DNA of 32,081 nucleotides, from positions 1 through 32,081 of the forward strand of contig JALOLS010000023.1 of assembly GCA_025455865.1 (NCBI GenBank). The letters are read 5' to 3'. The DNA comes from Thermoleophilia bacterium (GTDB taxonomy: Bacteria; Actinomycetota; Thermoleophilia; Miltoncostaeales; Miltoncostaeaceae). Of the stretch, positions 23,411 through 31,058 are shown piece by piece. Positions within the stretch are counted from its first letter, which is position 1. Each line of letters opens with the position of its first letter. Below the pieces are notes generated by a model. The model was given only the letters and a program-made list of their open reading frames with translations, had not been told where the DNA came from and made no database searches. The translations under genes were made by a program, and so were the position numbers.

Positions 23411-24513
23411 CCGCCGCCCCCCCGCGCGAGGTGTTCCTCCCCCTGGCCGAGGCGGCCGTGGGAGACCTGGTCGCGGCGCTCGCCGCCCCCCGGGAGGCGC
23501 TGGCGGCGCACGGGGCCGGGGTGGCCACCGGGGCGGCCGGCGGCGCCTGGTTCCTCGGGCATGCGGCGGCGGCCGGGCTGCCGGGGGCGGCCGCGCTGCG
23601 GGTGGTCGCCCTGGACGTGGCCCGCGCGGCGGTCGTCCGCGCCTCGGCGGCGCTCCCGGCCCCCGGGGGTCTCGGGCTCCTCGACGGCGCGACCGGCGTC
23701 GCGGTCGCCGCCTGCGGCCTCGGCCGGCGGCTGGGCGACCCCGAGCTGGTCCGCGCCGGCCGGATGCTCGCGCAGCGGATCGCCGCGGCCTCCGCGGGGG
23801 TGGAGCGCTTCGCGCTGGCCGACGGGATGGCCGGCATCTGCCTCGGCCTGCTCAGCCTGCAGGACGACGACTTCCGGGCCGACCGCCTGGATGCCTGCGC
23901 TGCCCTCGGGGACCGGCTGCTCGCCGCCGCCGACGTCTCCGCGGCGGGCATCGGCTGGCCCGGCACCCCGCCCGGCCTGGCCCACGGTGCGGCCGGCGTC
24001 GGGCTCGCCCTGGCCCACCTGGCCGCGGCGACCGGCCGCCGTCGCTACGGCGAGGGGGCCGCCGAGGCCGCGCGCCTGGAGCGGACCGCCGGGCTGCCGG
24101 GGGCCGGCTGGGCGTCGGGGGGCGACGGGATCGGCCTCGCGCGCCTGCACGGAACGGCGATCCTCGGGGAGGCGGCGCAGCTGGCCGACGCCGGGGCGGC
24201 GGTGGCCCGCGCCCGGCTCAGCCTCTCCGGCCGGGTGGCCGGGCATCCCGAGCTCGGGCGGGGGGTGGCCGCCCAGGTCGAGCTCCTGCTGGTGGCCCAC
24301 GAGGTGACCGGCGCGGACGAGCACCTGCGCGCCGCCCGGCGCGCCGGCGTGACGATGGGCCGGGCGTGCGCCGCCGCCCCGCCCGCCGGGCCCGGGCTGG
24401 TGGACGGGGCGGCCGGGGTCGGCATGGTGGCGCTGCGCCTCCACGACCCGGCCCTGGCGCCGAGCCCGGCGCTCTTCGGCGTGCCCCCGGCGCGCATGGT
24501 CCCGGCGCGGTGA
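23404..24513 (+). CDS. LanC-like protein lacking the zinc ligands
   Basis: This 369-aa protein has the repeating Gly-rich inner-helix motifs of the LanC double α-barrel: GLLDGATGVAVAACGL (about 91-106), FALADGMAGICLGLL, PPGLAHGAAGVGLALAHL (189-206), WASGGDGIGLARL (236-248) and the ending GPGLVDGAAGVGMVALRL. LanC cyclases bind zinc through Cys of WCxGxPG and Cys-His of CHG. Here they are WASGGDG and LGRG (284-287), so all three ligands are gone, as in cyclase domains of class III synthetases. It could be a zinc-free cyclase, a scaffold or a peptide-binding partner. ATG 23404 overlaps the HopA1-like stop; GTG 23407 is an alternative. It is convergent with the CHAT gene, one base apart. Confidence 0.75.
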   Translation: MVTAAPPREVFLPLAEAAVGDLVAALAAPREALAAHGAGVATGAAGGAWFLGHAAAAGLPGAAALRVVALDVARAAVVRASAALPAPGGLGLLDGATGVAVAACGLGRRLGDPELVRAGRMLAQRIAAASAGVERFALADGMAGICLGLLSLQDDDFRADRLDACAALGDRLLAAADVSAAGIGWPGTPPGLAHGAAGVGLALAHLAAATGRRRYGEGAAEAARLERTAGLPGAGWASGGDGIGLARLHGTAILGEAAQLADAGAAVARARLSLSGRVAGHPELGRGVAAQVELLLVAHEVTGADEHLRAARRAGVTMGRACAAAPPAGPGLVDGAAGVGMVALRLHDPALAPSPALFGVPPARMVPAR

Positions 24514-24514
24514 G

Positions 24515-27139
24515 TCAGCCGCCCCCGAAGCAGGCGAACGCCGCCGCGGCGGCGTGGGCGGCCGGGTCCCGGTCGTCCAGGGCGCCGCGGGCGCGGGCGA
24601 GCGCGGCGGCCGGGGCGAGGCCCTCGGCGAGGCCCCCGTGCAGGGCGCCCATCAGCGCGCGCGTCGCCGCATCCGGCGCGGGCAGGACGGCGGCGACGAG
24701 CCAGCGCGCGCCCAGGGCCAGGAGGGCGCCCGCGAGGCCCACCACCTCGTCCCCGGCCGGGTTCGCGGCGTCGCCCAGGTCGCAGGCCGAGAGCACGATG
24801 CCCTCGGGCACCTGCGGGAGCGCCTCGACCTCATAGACGGTCAGCGGGCCGTCGGCCAGCAGCAGCGCGCTGAAGAGCGGGTTGTCGGCCCGGAAGCGCC
24901 CGTGCGCGGCCAGATGTGCCCTCCCCGCGGTCCCGAGCGCGGCGCGGACGGCGCCCGCGGTCGCGTCGGGCCCGCGCAGGAGCGTCGCCCCCGGATGGGC
25001 CAGGGCCACCTCCCGGGCCTCGCGGTCGGCGTGGGGGAGCCCCGGACCGGCGGCCACCAGCATCCCGGGGGCCGCGGCGGGGCGCTCACGCGCCCGCGCC
25101 CAGGTCGTCGCCGACGGCGCGAGGACGACCGGCCGGGCGGCCAGGGAGGGGAGCGCGTGCCACGGCAGCCCCGCGAGCGCGGGCGGAGGGACCAGCACCA
25201 GGTCCCGGTCGCCCACGGCGGTGCGCAGCGGGGCGACCAGGAGCGCATCCAGGCGGGCCGCGGCCGCCCGCCCGGCCGCGGCCACCGGACCGGCGGCCCC
25301 GGCGTGCCCGCGTGCGGCCCGGGCGAGCGCGAACCTGAGCGCGTCGCGCTCGGCCGCCACCGCGGCGACGTCGCCGAGCGCGACCAGGCGCGCGCGCCCC
25401 GCCCGGGCGACCACCGCGTGCAGGCGGCCGGCGTCGGCGACCAGGCTCACCAGCGCGCGATCCCCGAGCGCCGCCAGGAGCGCGGCCGGCCGGATCGCGG
25501 CCGCGCCGCCGCCGCCCGCGGCGTGACGGGCCCGCTCGCGCACCGCCCGCTCCAGGGCCGCCTGCCGCGCCACCGCCCGCCCGGCGGGGCGGCCCTCGCG
25601 CAGGGCCTCGTCGGCGTCGGCCGCCGCGCCGCGCAGCTCGCCGAGCAGGCCGGCCAGGACCGGGTCGGGGGCCGGACGGGCGGGGGCCAGGCGCAGCGAC
25701 GCGGCGCGCCACCGCTCGACCGCGCCGAGCACGGCCCGGGGGTCGCCCGATCGCAGCGCCAGCCGGATGCCGAGGGCGGCCAGGTCCTCGCCCATGCCCG
25801 ACGCGAGGGCCCGCAGCTCGGTGGCGCCGAGCGCCGCGCGATGGCGGTCGAGGGCGCCGAGCCCGGCCGCGACCGCGCGGGCCGCGCCGCGGCGGTCCCC
25901 GGCGGCGTCGCGCAGGAGCGCCTCGGCCTGCCACGCGCGCACCCGCGGCCCCACCGCGGCCCCCCGGCGCGCGCCGCGCGCCGCCGTCAGGTCACGGCGG
26001 GCCGCCACCGGGCGGCCGAGGTCCAGGGCCACCCGCCCGGCCACCACCAGCGCGTCCTGCGCGTCGGCGGTCCACCCGGCCGCGGCCAGGGCGCCGGCCG
26101 CCGCCCGGGCCGCGCGCGCGAGCCCGGGCGAGCGCTCCCCGGCCCGCCAGCGGGCCCGGACCTCGGCGCCCAGGGCGAGCGCGGCCCAGGCCGGGCGGCC
26201 CTGGCGGGTGAGCGCGATCCGGGCGCGGCGGGCGAGCGCCGCCGCGGCGGCCGGGTTGCCGGCCAGCAGCACGGCCTCGGCCGCGGTGACGCGCGCCTCG
26301 GCCAGGTCGCTCGCCGCGCCGGCCCGCACCAGCTCGGCCTCGGCCGCGCGCGCGGCCGTGGCCGCCTCCTCGCCCAGGTGCGCCGCCTGGAGCGCCGCGC
26401 AGCGGTCGAGCAGCAGCGTGGCCCGCTCGGCGCCGAGCGCCGCGTAGGCCGCCTCGACGCGGTCGTAGATGGCCAGCGCGACGGGCAGGTCGCCCCGGCG
26501 GGCGGCGAGCCAGGCCAGGTTGTGGGCCGCCTGGGCGGCCGCGAGGTCCCGGCCGCCGGCGCGGTGGAGCGCCTCGGACCGGCGCAGGTCCTCCTCGGCG
26601 GCGGCGAACCGCCCACGCGAGGCCAGGAGCACCCCGCGATTGCACAGCAGCCTCGCCTCGCCCACCTCGTCCCCGGACCGCCGGAACGCCACAAGCGCGC
26701 TGCGGTACCCGTCCAGGGCCTCGTCGAGCCGGCCGAGCCGCTGCAGGATGAGGGAGCGCTGGGTGGCCAGCCGGGCGCGGGAGGCGGCGGGGACGCCGGC
26801 GGCGGCCAGGTCGGCCTCGCGCAGCGCGGGCCGGGTGCGCCCGGCCAGGAAGAGCGCGAGCGACCGGCTCATGCGGGCCTCGGCCGCCCGGGCCGGGTCG
26901 CCCGCCGCCTCGGCCCGGCGGACCGCCCGGCCCAGGTGGCGCACGGCGGCCCGCATCTCGCCCCGCTCGACGGCGACCAGCCCGAGGGCCCGCTCGGCCA
27001 CCGCCTCGGCCAGCGGGTCGCCGGCGCGGCGGGCGCCGGCGAGGGCCTCACGGGCCAGCCCGGCCGCCTGGGCCGGGCGGGTGGTCGCCAGGTCCAGGGC
27101 CCGGGCGGCCAGGTCGGCCGGCCTCAGATGGCGACCCAC
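24515..27139 (-). CDS. TPR-CHAT protein (caspase-like peptidase with helical repeats)
   Basis: This 874-aa protein has an Ala/Leu/Arg-rich N-terminal region of TPR-like helical hairpins (about residues 1-520, for instance LDEALDGYRSALVAFRRSGD and GDLPVALAIYDRVEAAYAAL) and a C-terminal CHAT domain (about 600-874). The caspase-type dyad is visible: His746 in RAHLAAHGRFRADNPLFSAL and Cys786 in VPEGIVLSACDLG, followed by GDEVVGLAGALLALGARWLV. CHAT proteases are related to separase and caspases, and TPR-CHAT proteins cut partner proteins in some defence systems. The frame is open to 27472, but upstream residues are shadows; GTG 27139 overlaps the 154-aa gene by 16 bases. The operon is sigma factor, 154-aa protein, CHAT, with a subtilase gene opposite. 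The target is unknown. Confidence 0.85.
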   Translation of the reverse strand: MGRHLRPADLAARALDLATTRPAQAAGLAREALAGARRAGDPLAEAVAERALGLVAVERGEMRAAVRHLGRAVRRAEAAGDPARAAEARMSRSLALFLAGRTRPALREADLAAAGVPAASRARLATQRSLILQRLGRLDEALDGYRSALVAFRRSGDEVGEARLLCNRGVLLASRGRFAAAEEDLRRSEALHRAGGRDLAAAQAAHNLAWLAARRGDLPVALAIYDRVEAAYAALGAERATLLLDRCAALQAAHLGEEAATAARAAEAELVRAGAASDLAEARVTAAEAVLLAGNPAAAAALARRARIALTRQGRPAWAALALGAEVRARWRAGERSPGLARAARAAAGALAAAGWTADAQDALVVAGRVALDLGRPVAARRDLTAARGARRGAAVGPRVRAWQAEALLRDAAGDRRGAARAVAAGLGALDRHRAALGATELRALASGMGEDLAALGIRLALRSGDPRAVLGAVERWRAASLRLAPARPAPDPVLAGLLGELRGAAADADEALREGRPAGRAVARQAALERAVRERARHAAGGGGAAAIRPAALLAALGDRALVSLVADAGRLHAVVARAGRARLVALGDVAAVAAERDALRFALARAARGHAGAAGPVAAAGRAAAARLDALLVAPLRTAVGDRDLVLVPPPALAGLPWHALPSLAARPVVLAPSATTWARARERPAAAPGMLVAAGPGLPHADREAREVALAHPGATLLRGPDATAGAVRAALGTAGRAHLAAHGRFRADNPLFSALLLADGPLTVYEVEALPQVPEGIVLSACDLGDAANPAGDEVVGLAGALLALGARWLVAAVLPAPDAATRALMGALHGGLAEGLAPAAALARARGALDDRDPAAHAAAAAFACFGGG

Positions 27140-27588
27140 TCCGACACGGTCACGCCGGCGCCGGTCACCAGGCGCACCGAGACCGGGCCCGGGGGCACCG
27201 GCGCCAGGTCGAAGCGCCCGCCCGGGTCGATGGGGACCTCGATGACGCCGTCGCGCCGGCGAAGCTCCAGGCGCGCCGGGCCGGAGGGCGGCGGGAGCAC
27301 CTGGCCGAACACCCGCAGGCCGCCCGCGACCTGGCTCACCTCGACCTCGACCGCCGCCGCGTCGGTGGCGAACGAGAGCAGCCGGGTCCCCGCGCCCCGG
27401 GCGGCGGCCGGCTCGGCGTCCAGCGCGGAGTCGGCGACCAGCCGGGCCAGGGCCGCATCGGGGTCGCGCCACCCGATCGCGGCCCGCGCGGCGTCCACCA
27501 GCAGCGCGGGGGGTGGGTCGTGGGCGGCCGCGAGCGCGCGCAGGCGCGCGACCACGGGGTCGTCGGGGATGGCGTCGTCGTCGTTCAC
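27124..27588 (-). CDS. conserved protein of unknown function between ECF sigma and CHAT genes
   Basis: The product has 154 residues. The N-terminal half is helical (PVVARLRALAAAHDPPPALL, then WRDPDAALARLVADSALD) and the C-terminal half is a β-sandwich-like segment (LRVFGQVLPPPSGPARLELR, IDPGGRFDLAPVPPGPVSVR, ending VTVSEWVAI) that recalls carboxypeptidase-regulatory or Cna-B-type domains. I recall proteins of this layout beside ECF sigma and CHAT genes in other actinobacteria, but know no function. It could hold the sigma factor, serve as a substrate or carry a signal to the CHAT protein. No membrane segment or zinc-binding anti-sigma motif is present. GTG 27588 has GAGGAA a few bases upstream; it lies 22 bases after the sigma gene. 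Confidence 0.75.
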   Translation of the reverse strand: MNDDDAIPDDPVVARLRALAAAHDPPPALLVDAARAAIGWRDPDAALARLVADSALDAEPAAARGAGTRLLSFATDAAAVEVEVSQVAGGLRVFGQVLPPPSGPARLELRRRDGVIEVPIDPGGRFDLAPVPPGPVSVRLVTGAGVTVSEWVAI

Positions 27589-27610
27589 CGGTTCCTCGTC
27601 GGCATGAGGC

Positions 27611-28162
27611 TCAGGGGTCCGCCGTGATACCGCGGGCGGCCAGCCCCTCCCGCAGCCGGGCCAGGCAGCGCTCGCGGGTGGGGCCGATGGACCCGATGGG
27701 CATGTCGAGGGCCGCGCCGACCTCCCGGTAGCTCGGGGCGGGGTCGGCCATGAGCAGCCGCAGCAGCCGGCGGCAGCGCTCGCTCACCTCGGCCAGGGCG
27801 GCCATGAGCGCGCGGTCCCGGGCGGGCAGGCCGAGCGCGCGGTCCGGATCGGGCACGTCGGCGACCAGGTCCGCGCCGGCGTCCTCGACGGGCACCAGGC
27901 GCCGGCCCGCCCGGAGCGTGCGCAGGCACTCCCGGCGGGCGGTGGTGGCGAGCCAGGAGCCCAGCCGGTCCGGCTCGCGCAGTTCGCCCAGGTGCTCCAC
28001 CAGCCGCAGCCAGGTGGTCTGGAAGGCGTCGGCGGCGTCGGCGTCCCCCAGCCGGTGGGACCGGACCACGGCCCAGACCAGGCCGCTGAAGCGCTCGACG
28101 ATCCGCTCCCACGCGGCACGGTCCCCGGATGCGGCGCCACCGACCAGTTCAGCGAGGTCCAC
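27611..28162 (-). CDS. ECF-type RNA polymerase sigma factor
   Basis: This 183-aa sigma-70 family protein has only regions 2 and 4. Region 2 is about residues 20-60 (ERFSGLVWAVVRSHRLGDAD, ADAFQTTWLRLVEHLGEL), with the aromatic and acidic residues that contact the -10 element and core polymerase. Region 4 is about 125-175 (ALAEVSERCRRLLRLLMADP, then SYREVGAALDMPIGSIGPTR), a helix-turn-helix for the -35 element. It heads the operon with the 154-aa protein and TPR-CHAT gene and probably drives that operon, the divergent protease, or both. No membrane anti-sigma gene is adjacent. The start is GTG 28162; AAGGGG lies about 11 bases upstream, longer than ideal. No consensus ECF promoter could be recognised in the 92-base divergent gap. 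Confidence 0.9.
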   Translation of the reverse strand: MDLAELVGGAASGDRAAWERIVERFSGLVWAVVRSHRLGDADAADAFQTTWLRLVEHLGELREPDRLGSWLATTARRECLRTLRAGRRLVPVEDAGADLVADVPDPDRALGLPARDRALMAALAEVSERCRRLLRLLMADPAPSYREVGAALDMPIGSIGPTRERCLARLREGLAARGITADP

Positions 28163-28254
28163 TCGGGCTCAGACCCCTTGTCGGCCGGGCGGAGACGCTG
28201 GGATGCTAACCCACGCCCCGGCGCCGGACCGTGGGCCGGACCAGGGGGACGACG

Positions 28255-29430
28255 ATGACGACAGGCGACGAGGGGCGGCCCGGCGTCGATCTCGAGGCGC
28301 ACCCCGGCTTCGGCGACGTGCTCGCCGTGGGCCGGGGGCCGGGCACCCTCCACTACGCCAGGCCCGACCAGATCCTGATCCGCCGGGAGGACCTGGACCG
28401 GGCCGTGCGGCTGGTGCGCCGGACGGGCGACCGGGTGGCGATCGACGAGAAGGAGGCCGGCGCGACCGGCGTCGTCCTGGTGAGGGTGCGCGGGCTCGGC
28501 GCGCCGCACGGCCTGGTGGCCGCGCTCCGGCGCGCCGGCGTGCGGGCGCACCTGAACCACGTGATCGCGGGGCAGCCCAAGTATCAGGGGTTCCCGCTCG
28601 GCCAGCCCGAGCCGGCCGAGCCCGGCGACCTCGGGGCGACGGGGGAGGGCCCGGCGGTCGCGGTCGTGGACACCCATGTGGTGGACGGCTCGTGGCTGCT
28701 CGCCAAGGGTCACGTCAGGACCGCGTCGCCGGCCGCCGGCGCCGACGACGAGGCCCTGCTCGGGCTGCTGGACGACCAGGCCGGGCACGGCGAGTTCGTG
28801 GCCGGCGTCGTCCTGCGGGTGGCGCCGGGCGCCCGGGTCACGCTCGCCGGCGCGCTGGACAACCGCGGGATCTGCGACGACCTCGGCCTGGCCGCGGCGC
28901 TCGAGGCGGTGGCCGGGTGGGATCCGTGCCCGGCGGTCCTCAACCTCTCGCTGGGCGCCTACACCGCCGGCGACGAGGTGCTCCCGGCCACCTCGGCGGT
29001 GCTCGACCGGCTCATGGCCTCCGGCGTGCTGGTGGTCGCCGCCGGGGGCAACGACGGCATCGCCCGGCCGCTGTGGCCGGCCGCGCTGCCCGGGGTGGTC
29101 GGCGTGGGGGCGGTCGAGGGCACCTCCCGCGTCCCGGCGGCCTGGTCCAACCACGGCGACTCGGTCGACGTGTGGGCCCCCGGCACCGGGATCCGGAGCG
29201 CCTTCGTGGCGTTCGCGAACACCGCGCCGGGCCACCCCGCCACCGCCTGGCGGGGATGGGCGCGCGGGGACGGGACCTCCTTCGCGGCGCCCGCGGTCGC
29301 CGGCGCGGTCGCCCGGCGCATGTCGGAGGACGGCACGCTCGACGCGCACGCGGCGCTCGCGGACCTCCTGTCCGGGGCGGCCGACGTCGACGGGCGCCCC
29401 CTGATCGACCCGGGGGCCGACCTGTCCTGA
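28255..29430 (+). CDS. subtilisin-like (S8) serine protease, cytoplasmic
   Basis: This 391-aa protease carries the full subtilase triad: Asp139 in VAVVDTHVVDGSW, His178 in DQAGHGEFVAGVVLRVAPGA and Ser342 in GDGTSFAAPAVAGAVA, plus the oxyanion Asn266 in VVAAGGNDGIARP. LNLSLGAY and VVGVGAVEGT, WAPGTGIRSAF are further family marks. Residues 1-130 form an N-terminal domain (VLAVGRGPGTLHYARPDQIL, RVRGLGAPHGLVAALRRAGV) that looks like a ferredoxin-like prodomain. There is no signal peptide, so it should act inside the cell. The ATG at 28255 has AGGGGGA six bases upstream. It is divergent from the ECF sigma/CHAT operon, suggesting that the two proteases act in one system and perhaps that one activates the other. 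Confidence 0.9.
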   Translation: MTTGDEGRPGVDLEAHPGFGDVLAVGRGPGTLHYARPDQILIRREDLDRAVRLVRRTGDRVAIDEKEAGATGVVLVRVRGLGAPHGLVAALRRAGVRAHLNHVIAGQPKYQGFPLGQPEPAEPGDLGATGEGPAVAVVDTHVVDGSWLLAKGHVRTASPAAGADDEALLGLLDDQAGHGEFVAGVVLRVAPGARVTLAGALDNRGICDDLGLAAALEAVAGWDPCPAVLNLSLGAYTAGDEVLPATSAVLDRLMASGVLVVAAGGNDGIARPLWPAALPGVVGVGAVEGTSRVPAAWSNHGDSVDVWAPGTGIRSAFVAFANTAPGHPATAWRGWARGDGTSFAAPAVAGAVARRMSEDGTLDAHAALADLLSGAADVDGRPLIDPGADLS

Positions 29431-29469
29431 GCGCGCCCCGTCCCGGGGCCGGGCGGGCCGTCCCTTGAC

Positions 29470-29488
29470 TGCATACTTTAGGTATGCA
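29470..29488. promoter_or_regulatory. AT-rich inverted repeat, candidate operator
   Basis: TGCATAC-TTTAG-GTATGCA has perfect 7-bp arms around a 5-base spacer, and is the most AT-rich short stretch near here. It overlaps the last base of TTGACT (29465-29470), a good -35-like hexamer, and sits 46 bases before the start of the 333-aa protein. A dimeric repressor or the XRE protein encoded downstream could bind it. The layout resembles the 18541-18565 dyad (arms ending TAC and beginning GTA, 5-base spacer). Confidence 0.5.
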
Positions 29489-29534
29489 ACCCTCCGCCGC
29501 ATGGCCGATCCCCCGCCGCATCCAGGAGGCTGAC

Positions 29535-30536
29535 GTGGCCGACGCCGTCCGCATCGAGTACGAGGTCCTGCACGTGGGCGACCTCGCCGTCACCTTCCAC
29601 CGCACGCTCCGCCTGCCCGACGACGGGCGCGAGTACCCGCTCCCGCCCGGGCTCGGCCGCTTCCCCCTGCTCCGGGTCGACGACTTCGCCGACCGGGTCC
29701 CGGCCGGCTGGCGGGGCCGCGGCGGGGTGTTCCTGCCCATGTGGCAGCGCGAGGCCATGTGGATGTCGTTCACGCCCCGCCACCACTGGCGCCCCCAGGC
29801 CGTGAAGGTCGCCGCGGGCATGGTCAACGCGGTGTCCGGCGGTCCGTGGTCGGACCGCCTGGAGGCCGACGACGACCACCTGGTCTGCCCGCCGCAGCCC
29901 TGGCTCGACGGCTTCAAGACCGCCGACGGCCAGGTGCGGCAGTTCATCGCGATGCCCCTCGGCATGGGCTACACGGCCGAGGGCCAGCTGACCGGGGAGG
30001 AGACCTTCGGCGGCCTGCAGCTCATGGTCGTGCCCCCGAAGGCCGGCCGCTTCGCCGCGCCCGCGCCGGTCCTGCGGAGGCTCGAGGGCGCGGGCGCGCC
30101 GGACGCGATCATGGCGCCGATGGCGGCCGCCCCCGCGGCCGCGCCGGCCGGGGCCGCGATGGGGCTCGGGGCCGGCGGCCGGATGCGCCAGAAGGTCTAC
30201 CCGGACCCCCACGGCCTGGACGCCTGGGACCAGGACCACCCGGCCCGCGTGTTCGTGCACATCGTGAACTCGGCCATGTTCCGCGAGATCACCGGCCGGG
30301 CGGCCCCGGAGTCGCCGGTGTCGGCCCGCGAGTACGCCCGGGCGGGCCTGCCCTGGTTCGACCTCTACGACGAGCACATGGGCGACGTCCCCGCCTCGGA
30401 CGCCCTGGCCGGCCTGCGCAGCGTGAAGGAGATGGACGCCGAGCACGGCTTCGCCGCCCAGCAGGACGACGCCCCGGTGGACGCCCCCGGCGTCGCCGCC
30501 CCGGGGGCGGGCGCCGTGCGCGACGGCGAGTGGTAG
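29535..30536 (+). CDS. conserved protein of unknown function
   Basis: This 333-aa soluble protein opens VADAVRIEYEVLHVGDLAVT and contains RLPDDGREYPLPPGLGRFPL, RGGVFLPMWQREAMWMSFTP, QFIAMPLGMGYTAEGQLTGE, a low-complexity Ala/Pro linker, then GRMRQKVYPDPHGLDAWD and VFVHIVNSAMFREITG. I recall closely similar proteins in diverse bacteria, all without assigned function. The repeated aromatic and methionine-rich motifs suggest an enzyme, but no catalytic pattern is clear. The GTG at 29535 is preferred over the ATG at 29484 because AGGAGG stands five bases before it, while the ATG lies within the inverted repeat. It is four bases upstream of the XRE gene and probably shares its transcript. Confidence 0.7.
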   Translation: MADAVRIEYEVLHVGDLAVTFHRTLRLPDDGREYPLPPGLGRFPLLRVDDFADRVPAGWRGRGGVFLPMWQREAMWMSFTPRHHWRPQAVKVAAGMVNAVSGGPWSDRLEADDDHLVCPPQPWLDGFKTADGQVRQFIAMPLGMGYTAEGQLTGEETFGGLQLMVVPPKAGRFAAPAPVLRRLEGAGAPDAIMAPMAAAPAAAPAGAAMGLGAGGRMRQKVYPDPHGLDAWDQDHPARVFVHIVNSAMFREITGRAAPESPVSAREYARAGLPWFDLYDEHMGDVPASDALAGLRSVKEMDAEHGFAAQQDDAPVDAPGVAAPGAGAVRDGEW

Positions 30537-30540
30537 GCGG

Positions 30541-31032
30541 GTGGACCCGGCCGCGCACCCGGGCCTGCCGGACGCGCTGCGCTGGCTGCGCCACGAGGCC
30601 CGGCTGACCCAGGCGCAGGCCGCGCAGGGGGCCGGCCTGTCGGTCATCTACTACAAGCAGCTGGAGCTCGGCCACCGGCGGCCGTCGGCCGAGGCGCTGG
30701 AGCGGGTGGCGGCGGCCCTCGGATCGAGCCGCGGGGGCCTCGCCGCGCTGCTCGCCCGGCCTCCGTGGGGCACGACACCTCCGCCGCGGGGCGGCGCGCG
30801 GCCGAGCCGCAACAGCCCGCGCCCGGCGGCCTACCTCGAGGCGGCCCGGGCGTCGATGGCCGCCCGCCCCGGGGCGGCGTGGTCCGACCCGGTCGCCGCG
30901 GCCCCCCCGGCGCCCGCGCCCGGGGTCCCGCCCGAGGAGGTCGCCGAGCTGATCGACCTGCTCACCCACCTCGCGCCCGAGGACCGGCGCGCGGTGCTCG
31001 AGGAGGCGCGCCGCCGCCGGCGGCGCGGGTAG
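30541..31032 (+). CDS. XRE family helix-turn-helix transcriptional regulator
   Basis: This is a small DNA-binding protein (163 aa). A helix-turn-helix of the Cro/cI type lies at about residues 9-62: DALRWLRHEARLTQAQAAQG, AGLSVIYYKQLELGHRRPSA, EALERVAAALG. The central third is Pro/Arg/Ala-rich and probably disordered, and the C-terminus is a charged helix (EEVAELIDLLTHLAPEDRRA, then RRRRRG). GTG 30541 follows the previous stop by four bases with no own ribosome binding site that stands out, so it is translated with the 333-aa gene. It is the best local candidate to bind the inverted repeat at 29470-29488. Partner and signal unknown. Confidence 0.8.
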   Translation: MDPAAHPGLPDALRWLRHEARLTQAQAAQGAGLSVIYYKQLELGHRRPSAEALERVAAALGSSRGGLAALLARPPWGTTPPPRGGARPSRNSPRPAAYLEAARASMAARPGAAWSDPVAAAPPAPAPGVPPEEVAELIDLLTHLAPEDRRAVLEEARRRRRRG

Positions 31033-31058
31033 GCGCCGGCCGGGGCGACCCGCCGCTC

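Noticed and set aside
24554..27607. A 1017-codon plus-strand open frame opposite the CHAT gene
   Set aside because: Shadow of the real CHAT coding frame; composition is Arg/Gly-rich with no domain.
29484..29534. Upstream ATG at 29484 as the start of the 333-aa protein
   Set aside because: It lies within the inverted repeat and has no ribosome binding site, while the GTG at 29535 follows a perfect AGGAGG at five bases.
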